Source: Nakamurella antarctica
Lineage (GTDB): Bacteria; Actinomycetota; Actinomycetes; Mycobacteriales; Nakamurellaceae
DNA: 64,000 nt
Reading direction: 5' to 3'
NCBI RefSeq assembly: GCF_003860405.1
Contig: NZ_CP034170.1
Coordinates: forward strand, 1,178,001 to 1,242,000
Below are positions 26,374 to 34,941 of the stretch, piece by piece. A model generated the notes under the pieces. The model had not been told where the DNA came from. It did no database searches and saw only the letters and a program-made list of their open reading frames with translations. Each line of letters starts with the position of its first letter. Within the stretch, counting starts at the first letter, position 1. The position numbers and the translations under genes are program-made.

Positions 26374-27660
26374 ATGGGTGCAAGCACCGGGAAGCGCCGG
26401 CTTGTCACCGAAGACCTGAGCCTGGTCGATGACAGCGAATGCACCATTCTGCACGCCGATATGGATGCATTTTTTGCGGCTGTGGAATTGCGCCGACGGC
26501 CGGAACTTGTGGGCCTGCCCATGATGGTGGCATCTACGGCTGGTCGCGGCGTCGTGCTGTCGGCCACCTATGAGGCGCGGGCCCACGGGATCAGATCAGC
26601 AATGCCGGTGGCGACGGCCCGATCGATGTTTCCGCAGATCATCATCGTGGAGCCCGACCACCGGGCCTACTCCGAGGCATCAGCTCGCATCATGGAAATT
26701 TTTTCCACCGTTACCCCGCTTGTGGAAGCGCTATCAGTTGACGAGGCATTCTTGGATGTAGGTGGGATGCGCCGCATTGCCGGGAGCCCCGGCGCCATCG
26801 CCGCGAAGTTACGCAGCCGGATCTCGAGCGAGCTGGGCTTGACCTGCACGATCGGTGTCGCTGCCACCAAATTCATGGCCAAACTCGGTTCAGGTTTGGC
26901 CAAACCCGATGGCCTGCTTGTTATCCCACCTGCCAGCGTGCTTTCGGTACTGCACCCGCTGGGAGTGGAATCGCTGTGGGGCGTTGGCCCCAAAACAGCC
27001 CAGACACTCCGCAAAATCGGGCTAAGAACTGTGGGGGATATCGCCCAGTTGGATAAGGCCAGCTTGGTGAGTGTCGTGGGCGTCGCCGGAGCTGAAAAGC
27101 TGCACGAGCTGGCCTGGGGCCGAGATCCGCGCAGTGTTTCCGAGCGGCCGCCGGAGTCTTCGATGAGCGCCGACGAGACATTCTCCAGTGACATCAACGA
27201 CAGAGATGAACTGGTTCGGGAATTCCTGAGGCTGTCGGACAAACTTGCCCGACGAGTGCGAGCTACCGGGCAGCGGGCGAAGACGATAGCCGTGCGGGTC
27301 CGTTTCTCCGACTTCACCACGGTCACTCGTTCACTTACCCTCGCGGCGCCCACTGACCTGTCTCGAGACATTCACGCAGCCGCTGTGCTCTTGTTCGACA
27401 AGCTCGGGACAGGCCATCGGACCCTACGGCTCGTGGGGGTGCGATTGGAGCAGCTGGTGGCGGCAACCGAGGTGACCCAGCAACTCGCATTTGGCGATGA
27501 AAAATCTGCCGGATGGCGCCAGGCGGAGCAGGTCGCCGATGAGGTCACTGCGCGATTTGGAGCAGGAGCCGTACGGCCAGCATCGTTGATGCGCCCTCAT
27601 TACCCAGGGCTGCGTGGCGGCCCGAACCGGCGGATTACATCAGTCGACACCCAGTCGTAA
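26374..27660 (+). CDS. dinB: DNA polymerase IV (Y family)
   Basis: DinB copies past damaged bases at low fidelity. The 428-residue protein has catalytic residues in HADMDAFFA (Asp29, Asp31 by this start) and SVDEAFLDV, the helix-hairpin-helix GVGPKTAQTLRKIG, and the little-finger domain. QQLAFG near residue 371 resembles a beta-clamp binding motif. ATG 26374 follows AAGGGA; TTG 26371 is possible. No LexA box is visible directly upstream, unlike recA and the HEPN gene. Confidence 0.95.
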   Translation: MGASTGKRRLVTEDLSLVDDSECTILHADMDAFFAAVELRRRPELVGLPMMVASTAGRGVVLSATYEARAHGIRSAMPVATARSMFPQIIIVEPDHRAYSEASARIMEIFSTVTPLVEALSVDEAFLDVGGMRRIAGSPGAIAAKLRSRISSELGLTCTIGVAATKFMAKLGSGLAKPDGLLVIPPASVLSVLHPLGVESLWGVGPKTAQTLRKIGLRTVGDIAQLDKASLVSVVGVAGAEKLHELAWGRDPRSVSERPPESSMSADETFSSDINDRDELVREFLRLSDKLARRVRATGQRAKTIAVRVRFSDFTTVTRSLTLAAPTDLSRDIHAAAVLLFDKLGTGHRTLRLVGVRLEQLVAATEVTQQLAFGDEKSAGWRQAEQVADEVTARFGAGAVRPASLMRPHYPGLRGGPNRRITSVDTQS

Positions 27661-28076
27661 ACACTTAGTGCAGGTGTGATGCATTCACCTTTCCTCCCTG
27701 GGCGAACGCAGTTTCTCGCCACGGAGGCAAACTCGCCTGTCGGGCTCTGAGATACGAATGACAGAAACAACCAGTAACGGTCGCCGTACGCGGTAGCTCC
27801 GCTGCAGCCCGTCGACAGTGATCACCGCAGGTGGTGGCTTGCTGGAGGGTCGCGTCGCAGTCAAAATCTGGGCAGCCTTCAGCGCAAAGAGAGGGGCAGA
27901 ACGCTCCTGTTGGTGGCTCCGCCACCGGGGCCATCTATGATCGGAAGAGTCACCGAAAGGGGCGAATGTGAGGCTTGGTCTAGAAGTCCGCGCCGCGTGC
28001 TCGTATCCTGGTGATAAGTCACAATTTGTGGCGCCAACCAGCCCTACACGCCGATATCGGTGCCGGAGGAGGACCC
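27661..28076. other. Intergenic region between dinB and DUF3040 gene
   Basis: This 416-base stretch has no recognised gene. A minus-strand open frame (27685-28128) gives a partly protein-like C-terminal part but has no good start and runs into the DUF3040 gene, so it is not called. A small GGTGGC-GCCACC hairpin lies near 27910. Confidence 0.4.
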
Positions 28077-28451
28077 ATGCCGCTCTCCGAGCATGAGCAA
28101 CGCATGCTTGATGAAATCGAGCGCGCACTTTACGAGGACGACCCGAAATTCGCTAACAGTGTTGACGAAAAGCGAATTCGCCGCCGTCGCCCCGTAATCG
28201 CGCTGATCGCGTTTATCCTGGGCCTGGTTTGTCTCGGCGCAGGCGTTATTTTGGCGCAAGGCGCGCCCGGTTTTGGTATTCCTTTGAGCGTTGTCGGTTT
28301 CCTGGTGATGGTGGGCGCGGTAGGCCTCCTTGTATTCGGTCAGCCGGCACGCTCAGGCGTGATGCAAGTCGAGGCTCCGTCTCGGCGAACGACATCTAAC
28401 TTGTCCGATCGCATGGAAGAGCGCTTCCGCCGCAGGTTCGACGAACAGTAA
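28077..28451 (+). CDS. DUF3040 membrane protein
   Basis: The 124-residue protein starts MPLSEHEQRMLDEIERALYE, the hallmark of DUF3040, then has two membrane helices (about residues 42-64 and 68-92) and an R-rich tail ending MEERFRRRFDEQ. DUF3040 genes commonly sit just upstream of the actinobacterial dcw cluster (Rv2169c position). Function is unknown. ATG 28077 has GGAGGAGGA in front. A 16-base-pair hairpin follows the gene. Confidence 0.9.
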   Translation: MPLSEHEQRMLDEIERALYEDDPKFANSVDEKRIRRRRPVIALIAFILGLVCLGAGVILAQGAPGFGIPLSVVGFLVMVGAVGLLVFGQPARSGVMQVEAPSRRTTSNLSDRMEERFRRRFDEQ

Positions 28452-28461
28452 CTGCCTCCGT

Positions 28462-28503
28462 CTATGGCCCAGTTCCAACCGTGTCGGTGGAACTGGGCCA
28501 TAG
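28462..28503. terminator. Terminator hairpin after DUF3040 gene
   Basis: Perfect 16-base arms CTATGGCCCAGTTCCA (28462-28477) and its complement (28488-28503) with a 10-base loop lie between two convergent transcription units. There is no T-run, but the stem is very stable. Confidence 0.75.
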
Positions 28504-28550
28504 CTGTGTCAGGACCTCACCAAGGGCTTCTCTGCGTATACAGCCCGCCA

Positions 28551-28619
28551 GGTATCAGCGCTCTTACTGATCAGGTATCAGCGCACTGACTGATCAGCTA
28601 CCAGCGCTCCGACTGGACA
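28551..28619. repeat. Three 23-bp tandem repeats
   Basis: Units 28551-28573, 28574-28596 and 28597-28619 follow without spacers; the first two differ at two positions, the third is more diverged (shared core ATCAGCGC / ACCAGCGC then ACTG). It is non-coding, between the convergent DUF3040 gene and the tgpA-like gene. Confidence 0.75.
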
Positions 28620-28678
28620 GAGGGACTCGCGCCCCGGGCCTGCCACCTGCGGTGTTCCGCCAGACGAGTTGCGCTCTC

Positions 28679-31147
28679 CTACCGGCGTACCCGCGAGCGA
28701 ACCGAGCGGGGCACGAGACGATCCAGAAGCGATAGCGGAGCGGTATGGGCGAATTCTGTCCTGACCAGAGCGACACTCGCGGTTAGGTCGCTATTTGCAG
28801 CACCATCCACCCGCGCAGCGTCACTATCCACCCGCGCAGCGTCACCATCCACCCGCGCAGCGTCACCATCCACCCGCGCAGCGTCACCATCCACCCGCGC
28901 AGCGTCACCATCCACCCGCGCAGCGTCACCATCGGGCCGCACCGCGCCAGCATGGTGAGCAGCTGCGCCTACCGACACGGCAATGTTCGCGGAATACCAG
29001 GACTCTTCTGTGGCGAGCGCCACACGTCGAAGTCCAGCCCTCGCGGCCTGGCCCAGAGCGGCCTTGGTCGCCAGGGAGTTAGCAACACTTCGTACTGTTG
29101 CAACCCGGTCGAAGCTGAAGCCGTGATCAACGGCGAGATCCTCGATCTCCGACCAGGCCGCGGGCGCAGCATCAGCACCGCCGCGCGCCGCGACCTGAAG
29201 GCGCAATCGGCTACGCCGCCGACGTAGAAGGGAAGGGGCGGCGCCCAGTCCGATAAGTGCGAGCACGAGCAGCAGGCCTACCCAGAGCCAGGTGGGAACT
29301 CTTCCTGGCGAGCCAGTGGCAGCCCCACCGGCGTCGAACTGGGTGCTGGTCACGGTGTTGGTCTGAGTAATTCCCGAGGGGCGACCGGTGTCGTCTTGGC
29401 CGGACTGGCTGGGCGTTGCCGAGGGCGTGGGGGTTGGTTCGCTGGGCGCGGCAGGTTCGGCAAAACCTTGCTGACCGCCGGTGGCTACACCAAGCGGCGT
29501 CGGGTCGAACCGCACCCAGCCAGCTTTATCGAAACGCACTTCGACCCACGCGTGTGCGTCATGGCTGGAGATTGTGTAAGCGCCCGGGGCGGTCTCTGTT
29601 CCCTGGGTGAAGCCGATGGCCACTCGGGCGGGAATCCCCACGGTACGAAGCATCACCGTCATGGCCGTGGCGTACTGCTCGCAGTAACCCTGTTTGTTTT
29701 TCAGAAAGTCGACCAGGGCGTCCCCGCTGCTTCCAGAGGGCACTTCCAAAGAATATTGAAATCCGTTGGAGGGAGTGGTGAAGTACTGCGTGAGCGCGAA
29801 GGCTTTGTCGAAAGCTGATGTCGCCGAGGCGGTGACCGATCGTGCCAGTTCGACGACACTGATCGGTACGCCGGCTTGGTCGGTGAGATTTCCGCCCGCG
29901 GTCACGGTGTCGGCGCGCAACGCTTCAGGACTGATCTTTCCCAGTGCCACAAGCATCGAGTACCCACCGGGGTTCACTGACTCTGGACGGAAGATCGATC
30001 CAAGGCTGCGGTTGTAGTTCCATCCCGGACCAAGGTCGCTGACCGTCGCGGTCCCCGGGTAAATGGGGAGGTATCGGTCGCTGAAGTTGGGGGTTTGTAC
30101 GGTCACGACCGAGAGCGCCGCGCTGGGGTTGTCGGCGAGCGGAGCCAACGGGAACTCCGGTGTTACGGGCTCAGTCCCCGTTCCCGGGTCGCCTTCGGAA
30201 AACCCTTCGCCGGCCGTCCATACTTCGAGACCGGCGGTTCGCAGATAGTCGGGACTGGTGAGCCCTGCGACTTGCAGTACGTCCACCGGATCGCCGCGTT
30301 GGAGGTTCCCTTTCAGGGAGGTGAAGGGTGAAAGCCCGACATCCTTGCCTGCGCTGTTGGCGTTGGAGCGCGGCAATCTGCCCTCGGTACCGATTGCTGT
30401 AACGCTGTCGGCAACCACCAGGCTGACGGTTACGGCCACGACGACGGCGATGGCGCCGGTCACCGCGACACCAACACCCGCACGTAGGCTCGTGGGCTTG
30501 CCTGCGTGGTCTGACGCGGCTAGTAAAGCGGCGTAACTCACAGCGGGGACCGCGAACGTCCACCACGGCAGGAGTTCGTTCGAAATCGACGCTGGGATGG
30601 AATACATCACCAACAGCGGGAGCGCGACCAGTGCGGGCGCCTGCAACTCTGTAACGAGGAAATCGACAACCAACGCGACGAGAGCCAACGTAATGGCGAT
30701 GAGAAACCCGAGTTGGGGCGTTGACTCAGCGGGGGGCGCGCTGTTCTGAATCTGGCTCCAAGCACCCCGGATGAGTTCCTGCGCTTCGGCAAGGACACGC
30801 GAGTTCGGAATCAGGCCCCAAGACCCGCTATCAGTGAAAAGGCTTGTCAGGCTAGTGATGACACCCAAGATCTGGACCCCCAGCACCACCGGTGACGGCA
30901 GGCGGAGAAGACGGCAGCCGAACCCGATCAGCCACACGAGCGCCACCACCTGAAGCACCGCGGGGACCCAACTGCTGCCCTTGAGCGTCGTTGTCAGCGG
31001 CGAAGCGCCCGCAACGACGGTGAGAGCACCGAGGAGCCCGATCAGCGGATAGGCGGAATCGGAGGTGGAGCGGGAATGCGGCGGTTTTTTCGCGCGCGCT
31101 CCGGTCGCAGTTTTAGGCGCCGCGGCTGGCTGGGTGCTGGTGCTCAT
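28679..31147 (-). CDS. Transglutaminase-like membrane protein (TgpA type)
   Basis: The 822-residue protein has about six N-terminal membrane helices (about 30-260), a large extracellular part with a transglutaminase core, one more membrane helix (about 625-645) and a cytoplasmic tail. The catalytic Cys is in NKQGYCEQYATAMTVMLR and the His in SSHDAHAWVEVRF, followed by WVRFDPTP. Together with DUF58 and MoxR it forms a conserved three-gene operon of uncertain role, probably envelope-related. The tail carries six 21-base repeats giving a repeated seven-residue DAARVDG unit. Its start overlaps the DUF58 stop. Confidence 0.9.
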   Translation of the reverse strand: MSTSTQPAAAPKTATGARAKKPPHSRSTSDSAYPLIGLLGALTVVAGASPLTTTLKGSSWVPAVLQVVALVWLIGFGCRLLRLPSPVVLGVQILGVITSLTSLFTDSGSWGLIPNSRVLAEAQELIRGAWSQIQNSAPPAESTPQLGFLIAITLALVALVVDFLVTELQAPALVALPLLVMYSIPASISNELLPWWTFAVPAVSYAALLAASDHAGKPTSLRAGVGVAVTGAIAVVVAVTVSLVVADSVTAIGTEGRLPRSNANSAGKDVGLSPFTSLKGNLQRGDPVDVLQVAGLTSPDYLRTAGLEVWTAGEGFSEGDPGTGTEPVTPEFPLAPLADNPSAALSVVTVQTPNFSDRYLPIYPGTATVSDLGPGWNYNRSLGSIFRPESVNPGGYSMLVALGKISPEALRADTVTAGGNLTDQAGVPISVVELARSVTASATSAFDKAFALTQYFTTPSNGFQYSLEVPSGSSGDALVDFLKNKQGYCEQYATAMTVMLRTVGIPARVAIGFTQGTETAPGAYTISSHDAHAWVEVRFDKAGWVRFDPTPLGVATGGQQGFAEPAAPSEPTPTPSATPSQSGQDDTGRPSGITQTNTVTSTQFDAGGAATGSPGRVPTWLWVGLLLVLALIGLGAAPSLLRRRRSRLRLQVAARGGADAAPAAWSEIEDLAVDHGFSFDRVATVRSVANSLATKAALGQAARAGLRRVALATEESWYSANIAVSVGAAAHHAGAVRPDGDAARVDGDAARVDGDAARVDGDAARVDGDAARVDSDAARVDGAANSDLTASVALVRTEFAHTAPLSLLDRLVPRSVRSRVRR
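28807..28932. repeat. Six 21-bp tandem repeats inside tgpA-like gene
   Basis: Six head-to-tail units of CCACCCGCGCAGCGTCACCAT (first has one change) encode seven-residue repeats on the minus strand. Near-identity implies recent expansion and likely copy-number variation between strains. The reading frame is kept. Confidence 0.9.
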
Positions 31148-32535
31148 CGGAGGGCCCGAGCAGCGTCGGGCGCGTCCACGGGTTCGCCGGTCGGCACCGC
31201 TCCGTCGGCAAATCCGCCACCGGAGAAACCAGCGGAGAAACCACCGGAGAGACCACCGGAGAGACCACCGTTGAAGTCACCAGCTGAACACGCACGCTGC
31301 CAGATCGCGGCGAGACTGTCCTGTGGGTGAACCTCGACTACCCGCCAGCCGGCGGCTCGGAGCAACCCCACCATTTCGATGGTGGTCTCGAAGTCGCGGG
31401 CCGCTGTAGCACTGTGACGGTCCCATTCGCCGGCCGCGATGACCAATGCAATGGCGTTGCTGGCCCGTCGCCTTGCAGCAATGAGGAGCTTGGTGGTGTC
31501 TCGGTCTGTTTGCCCGAGAACCGCGACGAGCAGGCCTGTATCGGTCGTTGCCGAGGCTGCGATGGTGCGCTGCGGGTCTGTCTCCAGGAGTGCCAAGCTA
31601 GCCAACACGTCATCGGTGATGTCGTGGCCATCAGCGAGCACTTTCCCTGTATGAGAAACCAATCGCACCTGATGGTCGCCTGCGAGTAGATGCAAGGCCA
31701 CGGATGCAGCCAGGCTCACGGCGGTTTCGAAGCTGGAGTCTTCGCCGGTGCCGTGGTGCGCGCTTGCGCGGTGGTCAAGCAGCACACTCGCGCCACCGTG
31801 GGAAACGGGTTCGGTAAGTCGGACCATCAAATCGTCGTGCCTGGCGGAGGCCCGCCAATGAACCGAGCGGATATCGTCGCCTCGCTGGTACTGCCTGATC
31901 CCGATATCGGGGGAGCCGCCGACGGTTCCCTGCGCGGCTCGTCCTGACGCAGCAGATTTGGAGCCACCGCTGGAGGGAGTGCCGGTCAGTGGAATTACGG
32001 AGGGGACAACGAGCACCTCGGTGGTGGCGGGCAAAGATCGAGAGTCCTCCCACGTACCGAACGGGTCGGCAATATGGACGTGGGGCGGTCCGATAACGAA
32101 TCTGCCGCGGCGTTTGGCGTGCACCGGATAGCTGGTCACTGCGCTGCGTCCTCGCCCCAGGGCAGGGATGAGGCAGTGGGCACCGGGGGATAGATCAGGG
32201 GTGGCCGCCTCCTGTAACTCGATGGGGCGCGTCTGCGAAGAGCCGGTGTTGGTGATGATGAGGTCGACGCGTCCGGTCAAGCCGGGGCTCAGCCTCGCGG
32301 GGGCGACTTGGTGCGTTGCCGACAACTGCGTCCGCCGACTCGCCGACACGACCCAGGCAACCAACGGCAAGAGCGTTGCCACAAGGCCTATCCGAAGCAA
32401 GTCACGTTCGTCGAGGATTACCGCGCAGACGCACGCGGCCAATCCGCCGGCAAGCAGGCATCGACCGCGCGTGGTGAGTCCGCGGTGGCTTCGACCGAAG
32501 CTAGAAACAGCGCCACCGGCGTCGGACTTAGGCAC
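31144..32535 (-). CDS. DUF58 protein of the MoxR-TgpA operon
   Basis: The 463-residue protein has two adjacent membrane helices near the N-terminus (about 28-65) and the DUF58 signature YQRGDDIRSVHWRASARHDDL (about 235-255), then a VWA-like fold. The last 60 residues include a repeated GLSGG/GFSAG motif. DUF58 proteins work with MoxR ATPases, by analogy with VWA-MoxR chaperone pairs that insert metals or remodel proteins. Start and stop overlap its neighbours, so the three genes are one operon. Confidence 0.9.
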   Translation of the reverse strand: MPKSDAGGAVSSFGRSHRGLTTRGRCLLAGGLAACVCAVILDERDLLRIGLVATLLPLVAWVVSASRRTQLSATHQVAPARLSPGLTGRVDLIITNTGSSQTRPIELQEAATPDLSPGAHCLIPALGRGRSAVTSYPVHAKRRGRFVIGPPHVHIADPFGTWEDSRSLPATTEVLVVPSVIPLTGTPSSGGSKSAASGRAAQGTVGGSPDIGIRQYQRGDDIRSVHWRASARHDDLMVRLTEPVSHGGASVLLDHRASAHHGTGEDSSFETAVSLAASVALHLLAGDHQVRLVSHTGKVLADGHDITDDVLASLALLETDPQRTIAASATTDTGLLVAVLGQTDRDTTKLLIAARRRASNAIALVIAAGEWDRHSATAARDFETTIEMVGLLRAAGWRVVEVHPQDSLAAIWQRACSAGDFNGGLSGGLSGGFSAGFSGGGFADGAVPTGEPVDAPDAARALR

Positions 32536-33643
32536 CGGGTTGCCGTGGCGCCCGAATGGCGTGCAGGAGACCAGCGATGATGTCAGCTTCGGAGCGACGA
32601 TTCGCGTGCGCCTCCACCGTTAGCAAGAGGCGGTGGGAGAGCACGGGGATCGCCATTCTTGCGATGTCGTCAGGCACCACGAATCCTCGTCCTTCGAGGG
32701 CGGCAGTGGCCTTGGCCGCGCGTGCCAAATGCAAGGCTGCGCGCGGGGAGGCTCCTAGTCGTACTTCAGGCAGGACGCGGGAAGCGGCCACCAACTCCAC
32801 GATGTAGTGCTGCAGCTCGGGAGCGAGGTAGATCGCTCTCGTGCCGCGGATCAGCGCTTTCACGGTCGCCGCATCTGTCACGGGGGTGAGCGAGTCCAAG
32901 GGATCGACGCGGTCGTGGTCGGCCAGCATCGCCACCTCGCTGCGGCGATCGGGGTAGCCGATCGCTGTACGCGCCAGGAAGCGATCCCGCTGGGCCTCCG
33001 GGAGGGGATACGTTCCTTCCATCTCCACCGGGTTCTGCGTGGCCATGACGAGAAAGGGCGATTCGAGGGGGTAGGTGGTTCCGTCAACCGTGACCTGCTG
33101 CTCCTCCATCGCTTCAAGAAGCGCTGACTGGGTTTTGGGCGATGCCCGGTTGATTTCGTCCGCGACCAGAATGTTGGCAAATACCGGTCCGGGGCGAAAG
33201 TCGAACTTGCTTGTCTGTCGGTCGTAGACGCTCACACCGGTGACATCACTGGGCATCAGGTCAGGGGTGAACTGAACGCGGTTGACGGTGCCGTCCACGG
33301 TCTTGGCCAGCGCTTTGGCCAAACTGGTCTTGCCAACGCCTGGGACATCTTCGATGAGAAGGTGCCCTTCGGTGAGTAATGCGATGACGGCCAGCCGCAC
33401 CACCTCGGGTTTTCCCAGCAAGACCTTGTTGACGGCCGCAGCGATCTGGCCGCCAACCGTGGCAATACTGGCCGGATCAGCAGCCGCAGGGGCGGATTGC
33501 GGGAGGCTGCTCGCGTGCGAATGGGTACCAGCGTCCCTGGCCCCGGAAGGACCGGCTTCATGACCGCGAGGCGGTGTAAAACCGTCGGTTCGCGGTGCTG
33601 CTGAACTGCCGACTGGTGCCGAGGCGCCAAGGTCCTGAGTCAC
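32528..33643 (-). CDS. MoxR-family AAA+ ATPase
   Basis: The 371-residue protein has a 45-residue disordered start, Walker A GVGKTSLAK (about 104-112), Walker B ILVADEINRASPKTQSALLEAMEE and sensor ATQNP. MoxR ATPases act as chaperones together with VWA/DUF58 partners. The start GTG 33643 has AGGAGG seven bases upstream. It is the first gene of a minus-strand operon with DUF58 and the TgpA-type gene, divergent from mraZ. A mirrored MraZ-like box lies 166-181 bases upstream. Confidence 0.93.
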   Translation of the reverse strand: MTQDLGASAPVGSSAAPRTDGFTPPRGHEAGPSGARDAGTHSHASSLPQSAPAAADPASIATVGGQIAAAVNKVLLGKPEVVRLAVIALLTEGHLLIEDVPGVGKTSLAKALAKTVDGTVNRVQFTPDLMPSDVTGVSVYDRQTSKFDFRPGPVFANILVADEINRASPKTQSALLEAMEEQQVTVDGTTYPLESPFLVMATQNPVEMEGTYPLPEAQRDRFLARTAIGYPDRRSEVAMLADHDRVDPLDSLTPVTDAATVKALIRGTRAIYLAPELQHYIVELVAASRVLPEVRLGASPRAALHLARAAKATAALEGRGFVVPDDIARMAIPVLSHRLLLTVEAHANRRSEADIIAGLLHAIRAPRQPGA

Positions 33644-33808
33644 TGAAGTCCTCCTGGTTCGGTGTCTACGCCACGGGCGCGCACACCGGTTGTCCGGCCA
33701 CGCAACGACCTGTGCGGCCTTGCGTCATTGACCAGTCTGCCAAAGGCGCGGCCGGATGCGAGGTTCCTGCGCGGGTTTGGCGGGGTTCTTCCATGGATCT
33801 ACATCCGT

Positions 33809-33824
33809 CCCCACATTGCCCCAC
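33809..33824 (-). promoter_or_regulatory. MraZ-like box facing moxR
   Basis: On the minus strand two GTGGGG units start 10 bases apart with a CAAT spacer. They closely copy the mraZ operator at 34041-34056 (17 of 19 positions over AAGTGGGGCAA[A/T]GTGGGG and the base before). Orientation is toward moxR. Confidence 0.5.
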
Positions 33825-34032
33825 TTGTGAGCAGGAAATGGAACCAGAGGTGGTGATGAGGGATAAATCGTCGGTTTGTGGAGCAGATGAGACCCGTTAC
33901 GACGTGTCAAGGTCCGAAATCGGACTTCCGGACTACCAGCGGAGCCGAGAGAACGAGAATTTCCCCCACCTGGCGAAATGAGCGTCCAACTGCGGCGATG
34001 GCGTCGTCTCAGAGAAATTTGGGCTACAAGGA

Positions 34033-34066
34033 GGTGGAAAGTGGGGCAAAGTGGGGTAGCGTGGCG
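34033..34066 (+). promoter_or_regulatory. MraZ operator repeats before mraZ
   Basis: GTGGGG at 34041 and 34051 and GTGGCG at 34061 form direct repeats with a 10-base period; GTGGAA at 34033 is a weaker flank. MraZ is known to bind three or four such GTGGG repeats in its own promoter, so these are likely autoregulatory sites of the dcw operon. They lie about 100-130 bases before the mraZ start. Confidence 0.75.
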
Positions 34067-34164
34067 CCCAATGGAGAGTGGTGGGTGCCACAAAGGGCGC
34101 ATTCCAGTGGATGTACAGGTTTTGATCCGGTTGGCGGCGATGTCGAGAACGAGGGGGTGGCAGC

Positions 34165-34602
34165 GTGGAGGACTTCACTTTCGTTGGCAACTTCACCCCT
34201 CGGATGGACGAGAAGGGACGCATTACGCTGCCGGCAAAGTTTCGGGATCGAACTGCGGGCGGAGTAATGCTGCTGCGTGGCCAAGACCGCGCCTTGTTCA
34301 TCCTGACGCTCGCGGGATTCGCGAAATTTGCCCACAATGCCATTCACGCTGACATCACCGATGAGCGACAGATCGGTTTCCAGCGGTACATGCTTGCCAA
34401 CGCTGAGGACCAACACCCCGACGCGCAGGGCCGCATCACTATTCCGGCCAAAATGCGCGATTACGCGCAACTCACCAAAGACATCGTCCTCAACGGCGCA
34501 GGTCTTCGCATGGAGGTGTGGGCGGCCGATCGCTGGAACCAGTACCAAGCTGCGCAGGAAGAGGCGTACGCCACCCCTGCCCGGGGGGTCTTCGATGCCT
34601 AG
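34165..34602 (+). CDS. mraZ: Transcriptional regulator MraZ
   Basis: MraZ (145 residues) is an AbrB-like ring-forming DNA-binding protein that controls the division and cell wall (dcw) operon. Two MraZ/SpoVT repeats are seen, each with a D-x-K/Q-GRI-x-(L/I)-PAK motif (DEKGRITLPAKFRD, DAQGRITIPAKMRD). The start is GTG 34165 after GAGGGGG. It is the first gene of the operon, with repeated GTGGGG operator units upstream. Confidence 0.96.
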   Translation: MEDFTFVGNFTPRMDEKGRITLPAKFRDRTAGGVMLLRGQDRALFILTLAGFAKFAHNAIHADITDERQIGFQRYMLANAEDQHPDAQGRITIPAKMRDYAQLTKDIVLNGAGLRMEVWAADRWNQYQAAQEEAYATPARGVFDA

Positions 34603-34941
34603 CTAACCGACGAGCCTGTTCCACGACGGAACTCGAATCAAGCAGTGCGCGATTTGCAAAAACTCAATGGCACCACCGCAGATTCACCGGCCATGCTGCC
34701 CGGCCTGCACCCGTTCTGGCGAAAATCTTGGCACGACTTCCCCCGCGCCAAGCCTTCGACCACATCGGCCCCCCTGAAGCGACTTCCCCCGCGTCAGGTG
34801 TGCCAACGGGTGGGGACCAGACGACATGGACACGCGAATGATGCATGATGCCCGCTTCACAGATGAGCACCCCGCCCCAGTCACCTCTGGACCGCAACCA
34901 CCACGTACCGCAACCACCGCGTACCGCAAGAAGGGTTCCCC
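34603..34941. other. mraZ-rsmH gap with 16-bp repeat
   Basis: This 339-base gap holds no recognised gene. Near its end a 16-base unit ACCGCAACCACC(A/G)CGT occurs twice in tandem (34891-34922), just before the rsmH ribosome site. A promoter for rsmH may be here, but no clear -10/-35 pair was identified. Confidence 0.45.

Noticed and set aside
27685-28128. Minus-strand open frame between dinB and DUF3040 gene
   Set aside because: Start lies inside the well-supported DUF3040 gene, no ribosome site, no recognised family.
28807-28932. Regular repeats that could suggest a CRISPR array
   Set aside because: Units are directly adjacent without spacers and keep a coding frame, so this is a coding tandem repeat.
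33793-33981. Plus-strand open frame with a CPTC motif upstream of mraZ
   Set aside because: Only three Cys, no ribosome site, and it overlaps the mirrored MraZ-like box and promoter region.
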